From Friedmanniella luteola (GTDB lineage Bacteria; Actinomycetota; Actinomycetes; Propionibacteriales; Propionibacteriaceae), in the NCBI RefSeq assembly GCF_900105065.1, contig NZ_LT629749.1, forward strand, positions 3,162,001-3,226,000: a DNA stretch of 64,000 bases, given 5' to 3'. A program made the position numbers and the translations under genes. Position 1 is the first letter of the stretch. Each line of letters opens with the position of its first letter. Below are positions 51,793 to 60,083 of the stretch, in pieces. Below the pieces are notes generated by a model. That model was not told the origin of the DNA. It was given only the letters and a program-made list of their open reading frames with translations, and searched no databases.

Positions 51793-53162
51793 CGACCGAG
51801 ACCCGGCCCACCGCCGACCGCACCGCCGACCCCGCCGGCACCAGCTCGATCTGGTCCGACCTCGCCCGTCCACTGCCGGCCTGGCTGCCCCGGGCCAAGC
51901 TCGGCATCTTCATCCACTGGGGCGCCTACTCCGTCCCCGCCTGGGCCGAGCCCAGCGGCGCCCTCGGGGCCGTGCCGGACGAGGAGTGGTTCACCCACAA
52001 CGCCTACGCCGAGTGGTACGCCAACACCATCCGCATCCCCGGCAGCCCCGCCGCCGAGCACCACCACCAGACCTACGGCGACGCGCCCTACGACGACTTC
52101 CTCGACGCCTGGACCGCCGACCGCTTCGACCCGGCGGCCTGGGCGGCCCTGTTCGCCGAGGCCGGCGCCCAGTACGTCGTCCCCACCACCAAGCACCACG
52201 ACGGGATCGCGCTGTGGGACGCGCCCGGCACCGGCACCCGCAACACGGTCCACCGGGGACCGCGCCGCGACCTGGTCGGCGACCTCGCCGCCGCCGTCCG
52301 GGCGGCCGGGATGCGGTTCGGCGTCTACTACTCCGGTGGGCTGGACTGGAGCACCACCAGCTTCCCGCCGCACACCTCCGGCGCCGAGGTCTCCAGCCTG
52401 CGGCCGAACGACGCCGCCTACAACTGCTACGCGCTGCTGCACGTCCGCGACCTGGTGCAGCGCTACGCCCCCGACGTGCTCTGGAACGACATCAACTGGC
52501 CGGACGCCGGCAAGCGGACCGGCGCCTGGTCGCTGCACGAGCTGTTCCGCGACTTCTACGCGGGCAACCCCGACGGGGTGGTCAACGACCGCTGGGGGGA
52601 CACCCACTGGGACTACCGCACCAGCGAGTACGAGCACGGCACCGCGGTCGAGGTGGACACCGACTGGGAGCAGTGCCGCGGCCTCGGGTTCTCCTTCGGC
52701 TACAACCAGGTCGAGGACGAGTCGGTGGTCCTCTCGGGCCACCAGCTGGCCACCCTGCTCGCCGACGTGGTCTCCCGCGGCGGGCGGCTGCTGCTGAACG
52801 TCGGCCCGACCGCCGCCGGCGAGATCCCGGCCCTCCAGCAGCAGTCGCTGCGCGACCTCGGCCGCTGGACGGCCGACGTCGGGGAGACCCTCCGCTCCGC
52901 GACCCGGGTGGATCCGGCCGTCGCCCGCAACGGCGACGACCCGTGGACCCGCTGGCTGGACACCCCCGACGGGCTCGTCGCCCTGGTGGACCGGACCGGG
53001 ACGACCCCCCTGGCCTTCGACCCCACGGCCGCGGACGGCGCCGCCGGTGCGGTGCTGACCGGCCGGGCCACGGTGAGCGCCACCGACGACGGCGCCGAGG
53101 TCGACGTCGCGGAGCCGGGGGCCGGCCCGGTGGCCGTCCGCTTCCCCTGGCGCCGGCGCTGA
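51789..53162 (+). CDS. Alpha-L-fucosidase (GH29), first copy
   Basis: A 457-residue GH29 glycosidase without signal peptide, so cytoplasmic. The barrel begins AKLGIFIHWGAYSVPAWAEPSGALG and includes GAQYVVPTTKHHDGIALWD. The nucleophile is Asp234 in DVLWNDINWPDAG. It releases L-fucose from oligosaccharides with retention. The small C-terminal sandwich (~375-455) is short. ATG overlaps the GntR stop (ATGA). It acts on imported fucosides delivered by the upstream transporter. Confidence 0.93.
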   Translation: MTTETRPTADRTADPAGTSSIWSDLARPLPAWLPRAKLGIFIHWGAYSVPAWAEPSGALGAVPDEEWFTHNAYAEWYANTIRIPGSPAAEHHHQTYGDAPYDDFLDAWTADRFDPAAWAALFAEAGAQYVVPTTKHHDGIALWDAPGTGTRNTVHRGPRRDLVGDLAAAVRAAGMRFGVYYSGGLDWSTTSFPPHTSGAEVSSLRPNDAAYNCYALLHVRDLVQRYAPDVLWNDINWPDAGKRTGAWSLHELFRDFYAGNPDGVVNDRWGDTHWDYRTSEYEHGTAVEVDTDWEQCRGLGFSFGYNQVEDESVVLSGHQLATLLADVVSRGGRLLLNVGPTAAGEIPALQQQSLRDLGRWTADVGETLRSATRVDPAVARNGDDPWTRWLDTPDGLVALVDRTGTTPLAFDPTAADGAAGAVLTGRATVSATDDGAEVDVAEPGAGPVAVRFPWRRR

Positions 53163-53197
53163 CCAGCACGCCGCCACCGGGCCGACGAGGAGCAGCC

Positions 53198-54685
53198 ATG
53201 GACGACCAGCAGGAGCTGGAGCGGGTCGCCGCGGTCATCGCCGCGGGACCCTTCGACGACACCTGGGAGTCGCTCGCCGGCTACGAACCACCCCGCTGGT
53301 TCGTCGACGGCAAGTTCGGGATCTTCATCCACTGGGGCGTCTACGCGGTCCCGGCCTTCGGCAACGAGTGGTACGCCCGCAACATGTACCGCCAGGGCAC
53401 CCCCGAGTTCGAGCACCACCGGACCACCTACGGACCGCACGACGAGTTCGGCTACAAGGACTTCGTCGACGACCTCACCGCCGCCGACTTCGACCCCGCC
53501 GCGTGGGCGCAGCTGTTCCGCCAGGCCGGCGCCCAGTTCGTCGTCCCCGTCGCCGAGCACCACGACGGGTTCCAGATGTACGCGTCGGACCGCAGCCGCT
53601 GGACCGCCGTGCAGCGGGGGCCGAAGCGCGACGTCCTCGGCGAGCTGGCGGAGGCGACGCGGCGGCAGTCCCTGGTCTTCGGCGCCTCCAGCCACCGGGC
53701 GGAGCACTGGTGGTTCATGAACGGCGGGACCCACGTCCCGTCCGACGTGCTCGACCCCGAGACGGCCGACTTCTACGGGCCGGCCCAGCCGCAGACCATG
53801 CAGCCCAACGACCAGTTCCTGCTGGACTGGTTCCTGCGCACCATCGAGCTGGTCGACCGCTACCAGCCCCAGGTGCTCTGGTTCGACTGGTGGATCGAGC
53901 AGCCGTCCTTCGAACCGTGGCTGCGCAAGGTCGCCGCGTACTACTACAACAGCGCCGCCCGCTGGGGCCGCGGCGTGGTGATCCAGTACAAGTACGCGGC
54001 GTTCCGTCCGGGGACGGCGGTGTTCGACATCGAGCGCGGGGCCCTCGACGGGATCCACCCCCGGGTCTGGCAGAACGACACCTCCGTGTCGCGGAACTCC
54101 TGGTCCTGGATCGAGGACCACGACTACAAGGGCGCCCCCGAGCTGATCACGGAGCTGGTGGACGTCGTCGCCAAGAACGGCGTGCTGCTGCTGAACATCG
54201 GCCCGAAGCCGGACGGCACCATCGCCGAGACCGAGCAGGAGCTGCTGCGCAGCATCGGCGTCTGGCTCGGCGTGCACGGGGAGGCCGTCTACGGCACCCG
54301 GCCGTGGACGATCGCCGCCGAAGGGCCGAGCGAGCAGCGCAGCGGCTACTTCACCGACTCCTCCTCCCCCTCCTACACCGCCGCCGACCTCCGCTTCACC
54401 TCCCGCGACGGGGTCGAGGGTGAGTTCGTCTACGCGACCGCGCTGGCCTGGCCGGACGACGACCGGCTGCTGGTCCGCAGCTGGGGCCGGGACGCCGGGC
54501 TCCTCACCTGCGAGGTGGCCGCGGTCACGGTGCTCGGGCACGACGGCGACGTGGTGTGGTCCCGCGACCCGGACGGCCTCCGCGTGCGGCTGCCCGACCG
54601 CCGGCCGAGCGCCGTCGGGGCGACGGTCCGGGCCGAGCTGGCCCCGCGCGTCCCGACCCCGCGGCAGACCGGTTTCCACCTCTGA
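53198..54685 (+). CDS. Alpha-L-fucosidase (GH29), second copy
   Basis: A 495-residue GH29 enzyme, divergent from the first. GKFGIFIHWGVYAVPAFGNEWYARNMYRQGTPEFEHHRTTYG and FVVPVAEHHDGFQMY are conserved, and the nucleophile is Asp230 in QVLWFDWWIEQPSFEPWL. The C-terminal domain (~370-495) is beta-rich. No signal peptide. The two enzymes may differ in linkage specificity (for example alpha-1,2/1,6 versus alpha-1,3/1,4), but that cannot be read from sequence. ATG at 53198 follows GAGGAGC. It ends the operon. Confidence 0.93.
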   Translation: MDDQQELERVAAVIAAGPFDDTWESLAGYEPPRWFVDGKFGIFIHWGVYAVPAFGNEWYARNMYRQGTPEFEHHRTTYGPHDEFGYKDFVDDLTAADFDPAAWAQLFRQAGAQFVVPVAEHHDGFQMYASDRSRWTAVQRGPKRDVLGELAEATRRQSLVFGASSHRAEHWWFMNGGTHVPSDVLDPETADFYGPAQPQTMQPNDQFLLDWFLRTIELVDRYQPQVLWFDWWIEQPSFEPWLRKVAAYYYNSAARWGRGVVIQYKYAAFRPGTAVFDIERGALDGIHPRVWQNDTSVSRNSWSWIEDHDYKGAPELITELVDVVAKNGVLLLNIGPKPDGTIAETEQELLRSIGVWLGVHGEAVYGTRPWTIAAEGPSEQRSGYFTDSSSPSYTAADLRFTSRDGVEGEFVYATALAWPDDDRLLVRSWGRDAGLLTCEVAAVTVLGHDGDVVWSRDPDGLRVRLPDRRPSAVGATVRAELAPRVPTPRQTGFHL

Positions 54686-54751
54686 CCGCGGGTCGCCATG
54701 CGGCACCTCGCCCTGGACTCCCAGGCCGGCGACCCCCGGGTCCCGGCCGGC

Positions 54752-55933
54752 TCAGAGGCCGCGGACGTGGAGCAGCCGGTTCGGCGAGCCGTGCAGGTTG
54801 CCGCGCAGCGCCCCGCGGGTGGCGTGGCCGACCAGCCAGCGCTCCACCTGGGCGGGCGAGGCCTCCGGGTGGGCGGACAGGTAGAGGGCCGCCGCACCGC
54901 TCACGTACGGCGCCGCCCAGGAGGTGGCGGCCCCCTCGCTGGTCACGACCCGGTCGGGGTCCAGGCCCTCGTTCACGACCGAGTCGACATCCTCGCCGGG
55001 GGCGAACAGGTCGACGCAGCGGCCGTGGTTCAGCCCGGCGTCGCGGTCCTGCCGGGTGGAGGCGGCCACGGTCACGACCGAGGGCAGACCGGCCGGCGGG
55101 AAGCGGCAGGCGTCCTCGCCGCGGTTGCCCGCCGAGGCGACGACCGTGAGCCCGGCGTCGACCACCGCCTGCACGGCGGCGGCAACGGTCGGGGCCGGCG
55201 CGTCCACGTTCAGGGAGAGGTTGACGACGCCGGGACGGCGCCCGTTCTTCGCGACCCAGGTGAGCGCCCGCACGACGCGGGCCCGCTGTTGGGCCTCGGT
55301 CTCGTCGCCGGAGCCGCCCTCGCAACCGTTGAGCGCCCCGACCGCCACGAGGCGCGCGCGCTGGGCGACGCCGGTCCGGCGGCCGCCGATGATGCCGGCG
55401 ACGAACAGCCCGTGGTCGGTGCCGTCCTCCAGCGCGCAGCCGCGCCCGCTCTTCAGCCCGACCGACGCCCGGCCGCCCAGCTCGGGGTTCTTCACGTCGA
55501 AGAGGCCGTCCACCACGTACACCGTCACACCCTGGCCCTGGTGGGTGACGGTGTAGCGGGCGTCGAGGGTCCGCGTGCGCTGGTCGATGCGGTCCAGCGC
55601 CCACCCGGGCTTGCGCCGGGTCACCGGGGCCGGGGCGGGGGACGCGCTCCCGGCGGCGGTGGGCGTCGGGGTGGCGGTGGGCGTCGGGGTGGCGGTGGGC
55701 GTCGGCGTGACGGTCGGCGCCGGGCGGGGTGACGCCGACTGCTCCCCGTCCGCCGGCGTGGGGACTGCCGTCGGCGCCGTGGGGCTGCTCGCGGCGGGCG
55801 GCGCCGAGGTGCCGGACGAGGGCGCCGGGGACGAGGCGGGGGTGGTCCCGCAGGCGGCGAGCGCGAGCAGGACCGCGGACGTCGCCCCCGCCCGGAGCGC
55901 CCGGGGTCGGTGGGCGGGCGAGCGGAGCGGCAT
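54752..55933 (-). CDS. Lipoprotein S8 serine peptidase (subtilisin-like)
   Basis: A 393-residue exported protease. A lipobox (LALAACG, Cys28) is followed by a Pro/Thr/Ser-rich linker (~30-105) with T-P-T-A repeats, then the peptidase domain. Catalytic Asp is in VTVYVVDGLFD, His in GTDHGLFVAGIIGG and Ser in GAATSWAAPYVSGAAALYL; the usual GTSMA is ATSWA. Oxyanion Asn is in VASAGNRGEDA. No I9 propeptide is apparent; the domain begins about RKPGWALDRIDQR. ATG at 55933 lies 6 nt after TACGAT, implying leaderless mRNA. Confidence 0.9.
   Translation of the reverse strand: MPLRSPAHRPRALRAGATSAVLLALAACGTTPASSPAPSSGTSAPPAASSPTAPTAVPTPADGEQSASPRPAPTVTPTPTATPTPTATPTPTAAGSASPAPAPVTRRKPGWALDRIDQRTRTLDARYTVTHQGQGVTVYVVDGLFDVKNPELGGRASVGLKSGRGCALEDGTDHGLFVAGIIGGRRTGVAQRARLVAVGALNGCEGGSGDETEAQQRARVVRALTWVAKNGRRPGVVNLSLNVDAPAPTVAAAVQAVVDAGLTVVASAGNRGEDACRFPPAGLPSVVTVAASTRQDRDAGLNHGRCVDLFAPGEDVDSVVNEGLDPDRVVTSEGAATSWAAPYVSGAAALYLSAHPEASPAQVERWLVGHATRGALRGNLHGSPNRLLHVRGL
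55661..55714. repeat. 18-bp tandem repeat inside the peptidase linker
   Basis: Three tandem copies of GGGCGTCGGGGTGGCGGT (55661-55678, 55679-55696 perfect; 55697-55714 with two changes), encoding the Thr-Pro-Ala linker repeats of the subtilisin-like lipoprotein. Copy number could vary by slippage. Confidence 0.9.
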
Positions 55934-56012
55934 GCCGGGATCGTAGGCTTCCGGACCCTCGTCGTGACCGACCCGAGCGCGGCCGGGCGCGCCTCGTCCG
56001 CGGGTGCGGCGG

Positions 56013-56375
56013 TCAGGCCGGGTCGGCGCTGCCGTGCGACCAGCGGTCGAAGAGCTCGTCGAGCACCGTCAGCGGGTCACGACCGACCGGGGAGGCGTGG
56101 AGGGTGTGCAGGTAGGGCACCTTCGCCGCCCGGTAGAGGTCGTCGAGCTGCTCGTTGATGGCGTTCGCGAGGACGTCCTGCTGGACCGGGGCCAGCGGCA
56201 TCACCCCGTGCAGGAAGGCGTCGAGGCTGAACAGGTCGACGGTGCCGCCGAGGCCCAGGTACTCGACCCACAGCTGGCTCAACGGGCACGCAGTGCGCTG
56301 CCACGCCGCCTCGAACAGGGTGTACCGCTCGGGCGACGGCGCGGGCGCGCCGGCGGGCTCAGCCATCCGGGACAC
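56013..56375 (-). CDS. LGG-motif protein paralogue next to a GAF-ANTAR gene
   Basis: A 120-residue protein with the core CPLSQLWVEYLGLGGTVDLFSLDAFLHG and DVLANAINEQLDDLYRAAKVPYLH, matching the 81-residue protein at 42589. Unlike that copy it has an extended N-terminus with FEAAWQRTACP (one Cys) and a C-terminal extension. It starts 17 bp inside the end of the GAF-ANTAR gene (GTG 56375, or ATG 56366), so the two are coupled. Function unknown; a regulatory partner of the ANTAR protein is plausible. Confidence 0.78.
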   Translation of the reverse strand: MSRMAEPAGAPAPSPERYTLFEAAWQRTACPLSQLWVEYLGLGGTVDLFSLDAFLHGVMPLAPVQQDVLANAINEQLDDLYRAAKVPYLHTLHASPVGRDPLTVLDELFDRWSHGSADPA

Positions 56376-57141
56376 CCCCGTCGGACGGGGACGGCGGGGG
56401 CGGGGCGTCGAGGCGGGGAGCGGCGGCCGAGGCCACCAGCTGGGCGGCGACCTCGTGCACCTTCAGGTCGGAACGCTGCGACGCCTCCACGAGCAGGGCG
56501 AACGCCGTCTCGCGGTCGCCGGCCCCGCGGCCGATCAGGACGCCCGTGGCCTGGCCGATGAGGTCACGGCGCTGGAGCGCACCGCTGAGCTGCGCGCTGA
56601 GCTGCCGGGCGTCCGACAGGGTCAACATGTTGGTGAGCAGCACCGCGGCCTGCTCGGCGAACAGCCCGAGCACGGCCTCGGCCCGTGCGTCATAGGCCCC
56701 GGCCTCGCGGGAGTAGACCTTGATCGCCCCGACGGAGACGTCGTCGGCCACCAGCGGCAGGCTGACCATCGACCTGATGCCCAGCTCGGCGGCGGCTGCG
56801 GTCCACCGGGGCCACCGCTCCTCGCTGTCCAGGCGGTCGATGCGGACCGTGACCCGCTCGCTCCACGCCGTCAGGCACGGGCCGGAGTCGAACGCGTACT
56901 GGAGGGCGTCGGCCTCCCCGACCAGCGGGTCCGAGGCCGCGGTGGTCCGGCGACCCCGGCTGTCGACCAGGGTGACCCCGGCCCCGGCGGTGCCGGGGAT
57001 CGTCACCGCGGCCAGCCTGGTCACCAGCGCGACCGCCGTCTCCAGGGTCTCGGCCGACAGCACCACGCCGCCGAGCTGCAGCAGCAGGCCTGCCAAGCCC
57101 TCCACCGCAGGGGTGGTCGTCGGCTGTCCGGGGTCGCTCAC
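56359..57141 (-). CDS. GAF-ANTAR domain protein
   Basis: A 260-residue protein. The GAF domain (~25-175) shows LVDSRGRRTTAASDPLVGEADALQYAFDSGPCLTAWSERVTVRIDRLDSEERWPRW and SMVSLPLVADDVSVGAIKVYSREAGAYD. The ANTAR domain (~190-245) is LSGALQRRDLIGQATGVLIGRGAGDRETAFALLVEASQRSDLKVHEVAAQLV. The GAF Cys in SGPCLTAW is shared with paralogues and could be a sensing residue. It probably antiterminates unidentified transcripts. GTG at 57141 follows GGAGGGG. The LGG gene follows with overlap. Confidence 0.9.
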   Translation of the reverse strand: MSDPGQPTTTPAVEGLAGLLLQLGGVVLSAETLETAVALVTRLAAVTIPGTAGAGVTLVDSRGRRTTAASDPLVGEADALQYAFDSGPCLTAWSERVTVRIDRLDSEERWPRWTAAAAELGIRSMVSLPLVADDVSVGAIKVYSREAGAYDARAEAVLGLFAEQAAVLLTNMLTLSDARQLSAQLSGALQRRDLIGQATGVLIGRGAGDRETAFALLVEASQRSDLKVHEVAAQLVASAAAPRLDAPPPPSPSDGGVPDG

Positions 57142-57617
57142 GGTCGTCCCCTCCGGTGCTGGGCAGGACCGTCGAGCGGCGCCGGCCGACGACCGGGCCC
57201 GGGTGGTTCCGGGGGAGGGCAGAGCTGCGGAGGGGACGTGGGCACGGTCACGGCGTCTTTCGGGGCGGGCACGCCTGGTGGAGTCCGGACGGCGGCAACA
57301 AGTGCGTGACCTGGAGGCGGCGGAGCGGCTTCCAGGCTTCCCGGGCCGGCTGTGCGGCTACAACACCTCCACTGTAGGGGACCGGACCCAGGCCGCCGCG
57401 GCGCCCGCGAGTCGGACCCCGATCGTGTCCGTCACGGGGGTGCGCGGATCCGCCGACAGGCGGAGGATGGGGTGCGGGGGTCGGCACGAGCACGAGCGCT
57501 GCGCAGCGGGGGCCGTCCCCGCCCTGCGGCCGGTGCCGAGCCCCGGATGGCGTACCGGGTCCACGCGTCGGGCACACTCAGCGTCCTGGTGGTTCCGCGG
57601 AAGGTGGGTGGTGGTGC
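57142..57617. other. Divergent intergenic region between two GAF-ANTAR genes
   Basis: No gene is supported in these 476 bp. CTACA (57358-57362) and TGTAG (57373-57377) form an inverted repeat 10 bp apart, the most AT-rich patch of the region. It could be an operator or a -10 region. I did not find a convincing tandem-hairpin ANTAR target. Confidence 0.35.
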
Positions 57618-58391
57618 ATGACGACCGAGGGCAGCGGCGCGGAGCAGGAGCGTGCCGTCGAGGAACGCGGGGCTGAGGAGGAGGACCTGCGCGAGAGCCT
57701 GGCCGGGCTCTCGGGTCTGGCGTCGAACCGGTTGCCGCTCGTGGAGCTGTTGACCCGGGTGGCCGGCTTGGCGGTGCAGGCCATCCCGGGCGCGGACGGC
57801 GCAGGTCTGACGCTGCTCGAAGAAGGGCGCAGCGACACGATCGTGACCACCGCGGACTTCGTGGCCGAGATCGACGCGATCCAGTACGGGATCGGGCAGG
57901 GGCCGTGCATCATGGCCGCCGCCGAGGCGCGGACGGTGATCTCCGGGTCCCTGGGCGCGGACGTCCGGTGGCGGCGGTTCGGTGGCGGGGTCGCCCGGCT
58001 GGGCGTGCACAGCGTGGTGTCGCTGCCGCTGCTCACCCCGGACGGGGTGGTGGGGGCGATGAACGTCTACGCCCGCTCCAAGGACGTGTTCGACGAGCGA
58101 GCGGCGGCCCTGGGTGAGATGTTCGCCGCCCCGGCGGCCATCGCGGTGCAGAACGCCCAGGTCCTCGAGCAGACCCGTCGGCTGGCCGCTCAGCTGCAGG
58201 CCACCCTCGACACGCGGATGGTGATCGAGCGGGCCGTCGGCATCGTGATGAGCCGCAGCGGCGTGAGCGAGGACGAGGCGCTGAACCGGCTGCGGTCCCT
58301 CAGCCAGCACGAGCACGCCAAGCTGCTGACGATCGCGGAGAACCTCATCGACGGGGCGGTCCGCCGGGCCCGGTCCCAGCGCCGGCCCTGA
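57618..58391 (+). CDS. GAF-ANTAR domain protein
   Basis: A 257-residue paralogue of the 56359 protein, divergently transcribed. GAF (~30-180): LVELLTRVAGLAVQAIPGADGAGLTLLEEGRSDTIVTTADFVAEIDAIQYGIGQGPCIMAA and VVSLPLLTPDGVVGAMNVYARSKDVFDE. ANTAR (~195-252): LQATLDTRMVIERAVGIVMSRSGVSEDEALNRLRSLSQHEHAKLLTIAENLI. The GQGPC Cys position matches the paralogue. It begins a rightward run of ANTAR and WhiB genes. Confidence 0.9.
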   Translation: MTTEGSGAEQERAVEERGAEEEDLRESLAGLSGLASNRLPLVELLTRVAGLAVQAIPGADGAGLTLLEEGRSDTIVTTADFVAEIDAIQYGIGQGPCIMAAAEARTVISGSLGADVRWRRFGGGVARLGVHSVVSLPLLTPDGVVGAMNVYARSKDVFDERAAALGEMFAAPAAIAVQNAQVLEQTRRLAAQLQATLDTRMVIERAVGIVMSRSGVSEDEALNRLRSLSQHEHAKLLTIAENLIDGAVRRARSQRRP

Positions 58392-58526
58392 GCGACGGTG
58401 GCGACCGCGTCCTGTCCAGGTGGTGGTCGCGCGCAGCCAGGTCCGTCGTGCCGACCCACGCTGGCCAGCACCGGGCTCACGCAGGCCTGATCCGGCGGCC
58501 GGATCCGCTCCCTCGGAGATAGCCCC

Positions 58527-58640
58527 TTGGACCACCGCGACCTCCTCAGCCAGCTCCACGAGCTGATCAGCTGCCTGGGCAGCGACCCCGGCCACCTCGT
58601 CCGAACCTCGCCGACCTCTCCGCCGCCCTCGACGGTGCGG
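58527..58640 (+). pseudogene. Out-of-frame N-terminal part of the ANTAR-like gene
   Basis: A TTG at 58527, 8 nt after GGAG, opens a frame giving LDHRDLLSQLHELISCLGSDPGHLV. From about 58600 the sense continues one frame over as NLADLSAALDGAVPGHAG, directly into the 58640 gene. Restoring one base near 58600 would fuse both parts into one protein. This is either a real frameshift or a sequencing error. Confidence 0.5.
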
Positions 58641-59230
58641 TGCCGGGCCACGCGGGTCTGCGGCTCACGGTCGTCCACTCCGGTCATCCCGTCACGCTGA
58701 CCGCGGTCACGGCCGAGCGGGCCGAGGCGACCCGGACGTCGCTCGGCCTCCCGCTCCCCCTGCTGTCCCCGGCCTACGAGCCGGGAGGGAAGGCCGCCTT
58801 CTACAGCACCGTGCCGGGGGCCTTCGTCGACCTCGCCGCCGACCTGACCTACGTCCTCGACCGCAGCCGGACCCGGGCCGTCACCATCGAGCTGGACGGC
58901 GACCTGCCGCTGGTGACCAGCGGGGTGCTCGTCACCGGGCTCGAGGACCTCGCGGCGCTGAACCGTGCGGCCGGCATCCTGATCGCCCGGGGCCAGGACC
59001 CCGGCACCGCCCCCCAGGCCCTCCGCACCCGAGCCGGCGTCGCCGGCCTGACGCCCCTGGCCTACGCCCACCGGCTCCTCGGCCGCGAGGACCGTATCGC
59101 CGGCCGGAGGCCCGCCCCCTTGCTCTCCCGGGCGTCATGGGCCATGATGAAGGAGCTGAGACCCAGCCAATCGGAACTTGTGAGACCGCCTGCGCCGCCT
59201 CCACAAGCCGCCCGCCCCTACCGCGAGTGA
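58640..59230 (+). CDS. ANTAR-like protein, probably N-terminally frameshifted
   Basis: As drawn, 196 residues from GTG 58640. The first part is a small GAF-like or beta-rich sensor (LTVVHSGHPVTLTAVTAERAEATRTSLGLPLPL, then FYSTVPGAFVDLAADL). The middle is a degenerate ANTAR domain (LEDLAALNRAAGILIARGQDPGTAPQALRTRAGVAGLTPLAYAHRLL). A low-complexity Pro tail ends it. The true N-terminus appears to lie out of frame at 58527. It lies between two GAF-ANTAR genes. The domain lacks several conserved ANTAR Ala/Arg positions, so RNA binding is doubtful. Confidence 0.65.
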   Translation: MPGHAGLRLTVVHSGHPVTLTAVTAERAEATRTSLGLPLPLLSPAYEPGGKAAFYSTVPGAFVDLAADLTYVLDRSRTRAVTIELDGDLPLVTSGVLVTGLEDLAALNRAAGILIARGQDPGTAPQALRTRAGVAGLTPLAYAHRLLGREDRIAGRRPAPLLSRASWAMMKELRPSQSELVRPPAPPPQAARPYRE

Positions 59231-59249
59231 CGGCCGAGAGGCCCGGCAG

Positions 59250-60047
59250 ATGGATCTGTCGCAGATCGATCCCTCACCACCAGCGCAGCAGGCCGTGACC
59301 TCGGCGGGCCGGAGGTCCACCAGCCCCGAGGTCAGCAGCACCAGCCACCACGCGCCGAGCAGCACGTCCGAGCTGCGGGTGGCCGCGGCCCTCCTCGACG
59401 CCGCCACCCGCATGCACGACAGCACCGACCCCGGGGCCGTCCTCGACGTCATCGCCTGCGAGGCCCTGCGTCTCCTCACCGCCGACGGGGTGCTGGTCCT
59501 CGTCCACGCCCAGCGCGGACCGACGCCCGTCCTCCACCGGCTGCAGTCCGGCGCCGACGCCGACCCGGCCGTCACCGACCTGCTGTGCAAGCAGCTGGCC
59601 GACGAACACCTCGTGGAACGGTCACCGGTCACCGACCTCGAGCGACGCCGGATGCGGCGCCTGGAGACCTCCGGTGGCGACGGAACCCGGACCACCCCCT
59701 GGCCTTCCCTCCTGGTCGCCGACCTCGACAGCCCGCGCTCCAGCCGACCCACCCGGCTGGTCTGGTACGCCGCGGACGACAACGCCTTCACCAGCTCCCG
59801 CGAGCTGGCCGTGCTCTTCGCCCGGCACGCCGGGCTCGCCCTGCGGGCGGTCAGCGAACGGCACCACCTGCTGCGCGCCGTCGAGAGCCGCACCAGCACC
59901 GGTCAGGCGACCGGCATCTTGATGAACCGCTACCACCTGACCGCCGCGCGGGCGTTCGAGCTCCTGCGCACCTTCTCCCAGGACCGCAACATCAAGCTCC
60001 GTGACGTGGCGGAGGCCCTCAACCACACCGGCGAGCTCCCCAGCTGA
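59250..60047 (+). CDS. GAF-ANTAR domain protein
   Basis: A 265-residue protein. After a ~40-residue Ser/Pro-rich lead, a GAF-like domain (~45-200: AALLDAATRMHDSTDPGAVLDVIACEALRLLTADGVLVLVHAQ; PSLLVADLDSPRSSRPTRLVWYAADDNAFTSSRELAVLFARHAGLAL) is followed by ANTAR (LLRAVESRTSTGQATGILMNRYHLTAARAFELLRTFSQDRNIKLRDVAEALNHT). This is the best-conserved ANTAR of the cluster. It starts 19 bp after the frameshifted gene, and WhiB follows by 36 bp, so a joint transcript is likely. Confidence 0.9.
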   Translation: MDLSQIDPSPPAQQAVTSAGRRSTSPEVSSTSHHAPSSTSELRVAAALLDAATRMHDSTDPGAVLDVIACEALRLLTADGVLVLVHAQRGPTPVLHRLQSGADADPAVTDLLCKQLADEHLVERSPVTDLERRRMRRLETSGGDGTRTTPWPSLLVADLDSPRSSRPTRLVWYAADDNAFTSSRELAVLFARHAGLALRAVSERHHLLRAVESRTSTGQATGILMNRYHLTAARAFELLRTFSQDRNIKLRDVAEALNHTGELPS

Positions 60048-60083
60048 GCGCTCACCCACCCCAGCCCCCCGAGAGGACAACCC

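Noticed and set aside
30660-54685. FGGY kinase as the fucose kinase of the fucoside operon
   Set aside because: It lies 17 kb away with other regulation, and its sequence does not allow assignment to fuculose or fucose over other sugars.
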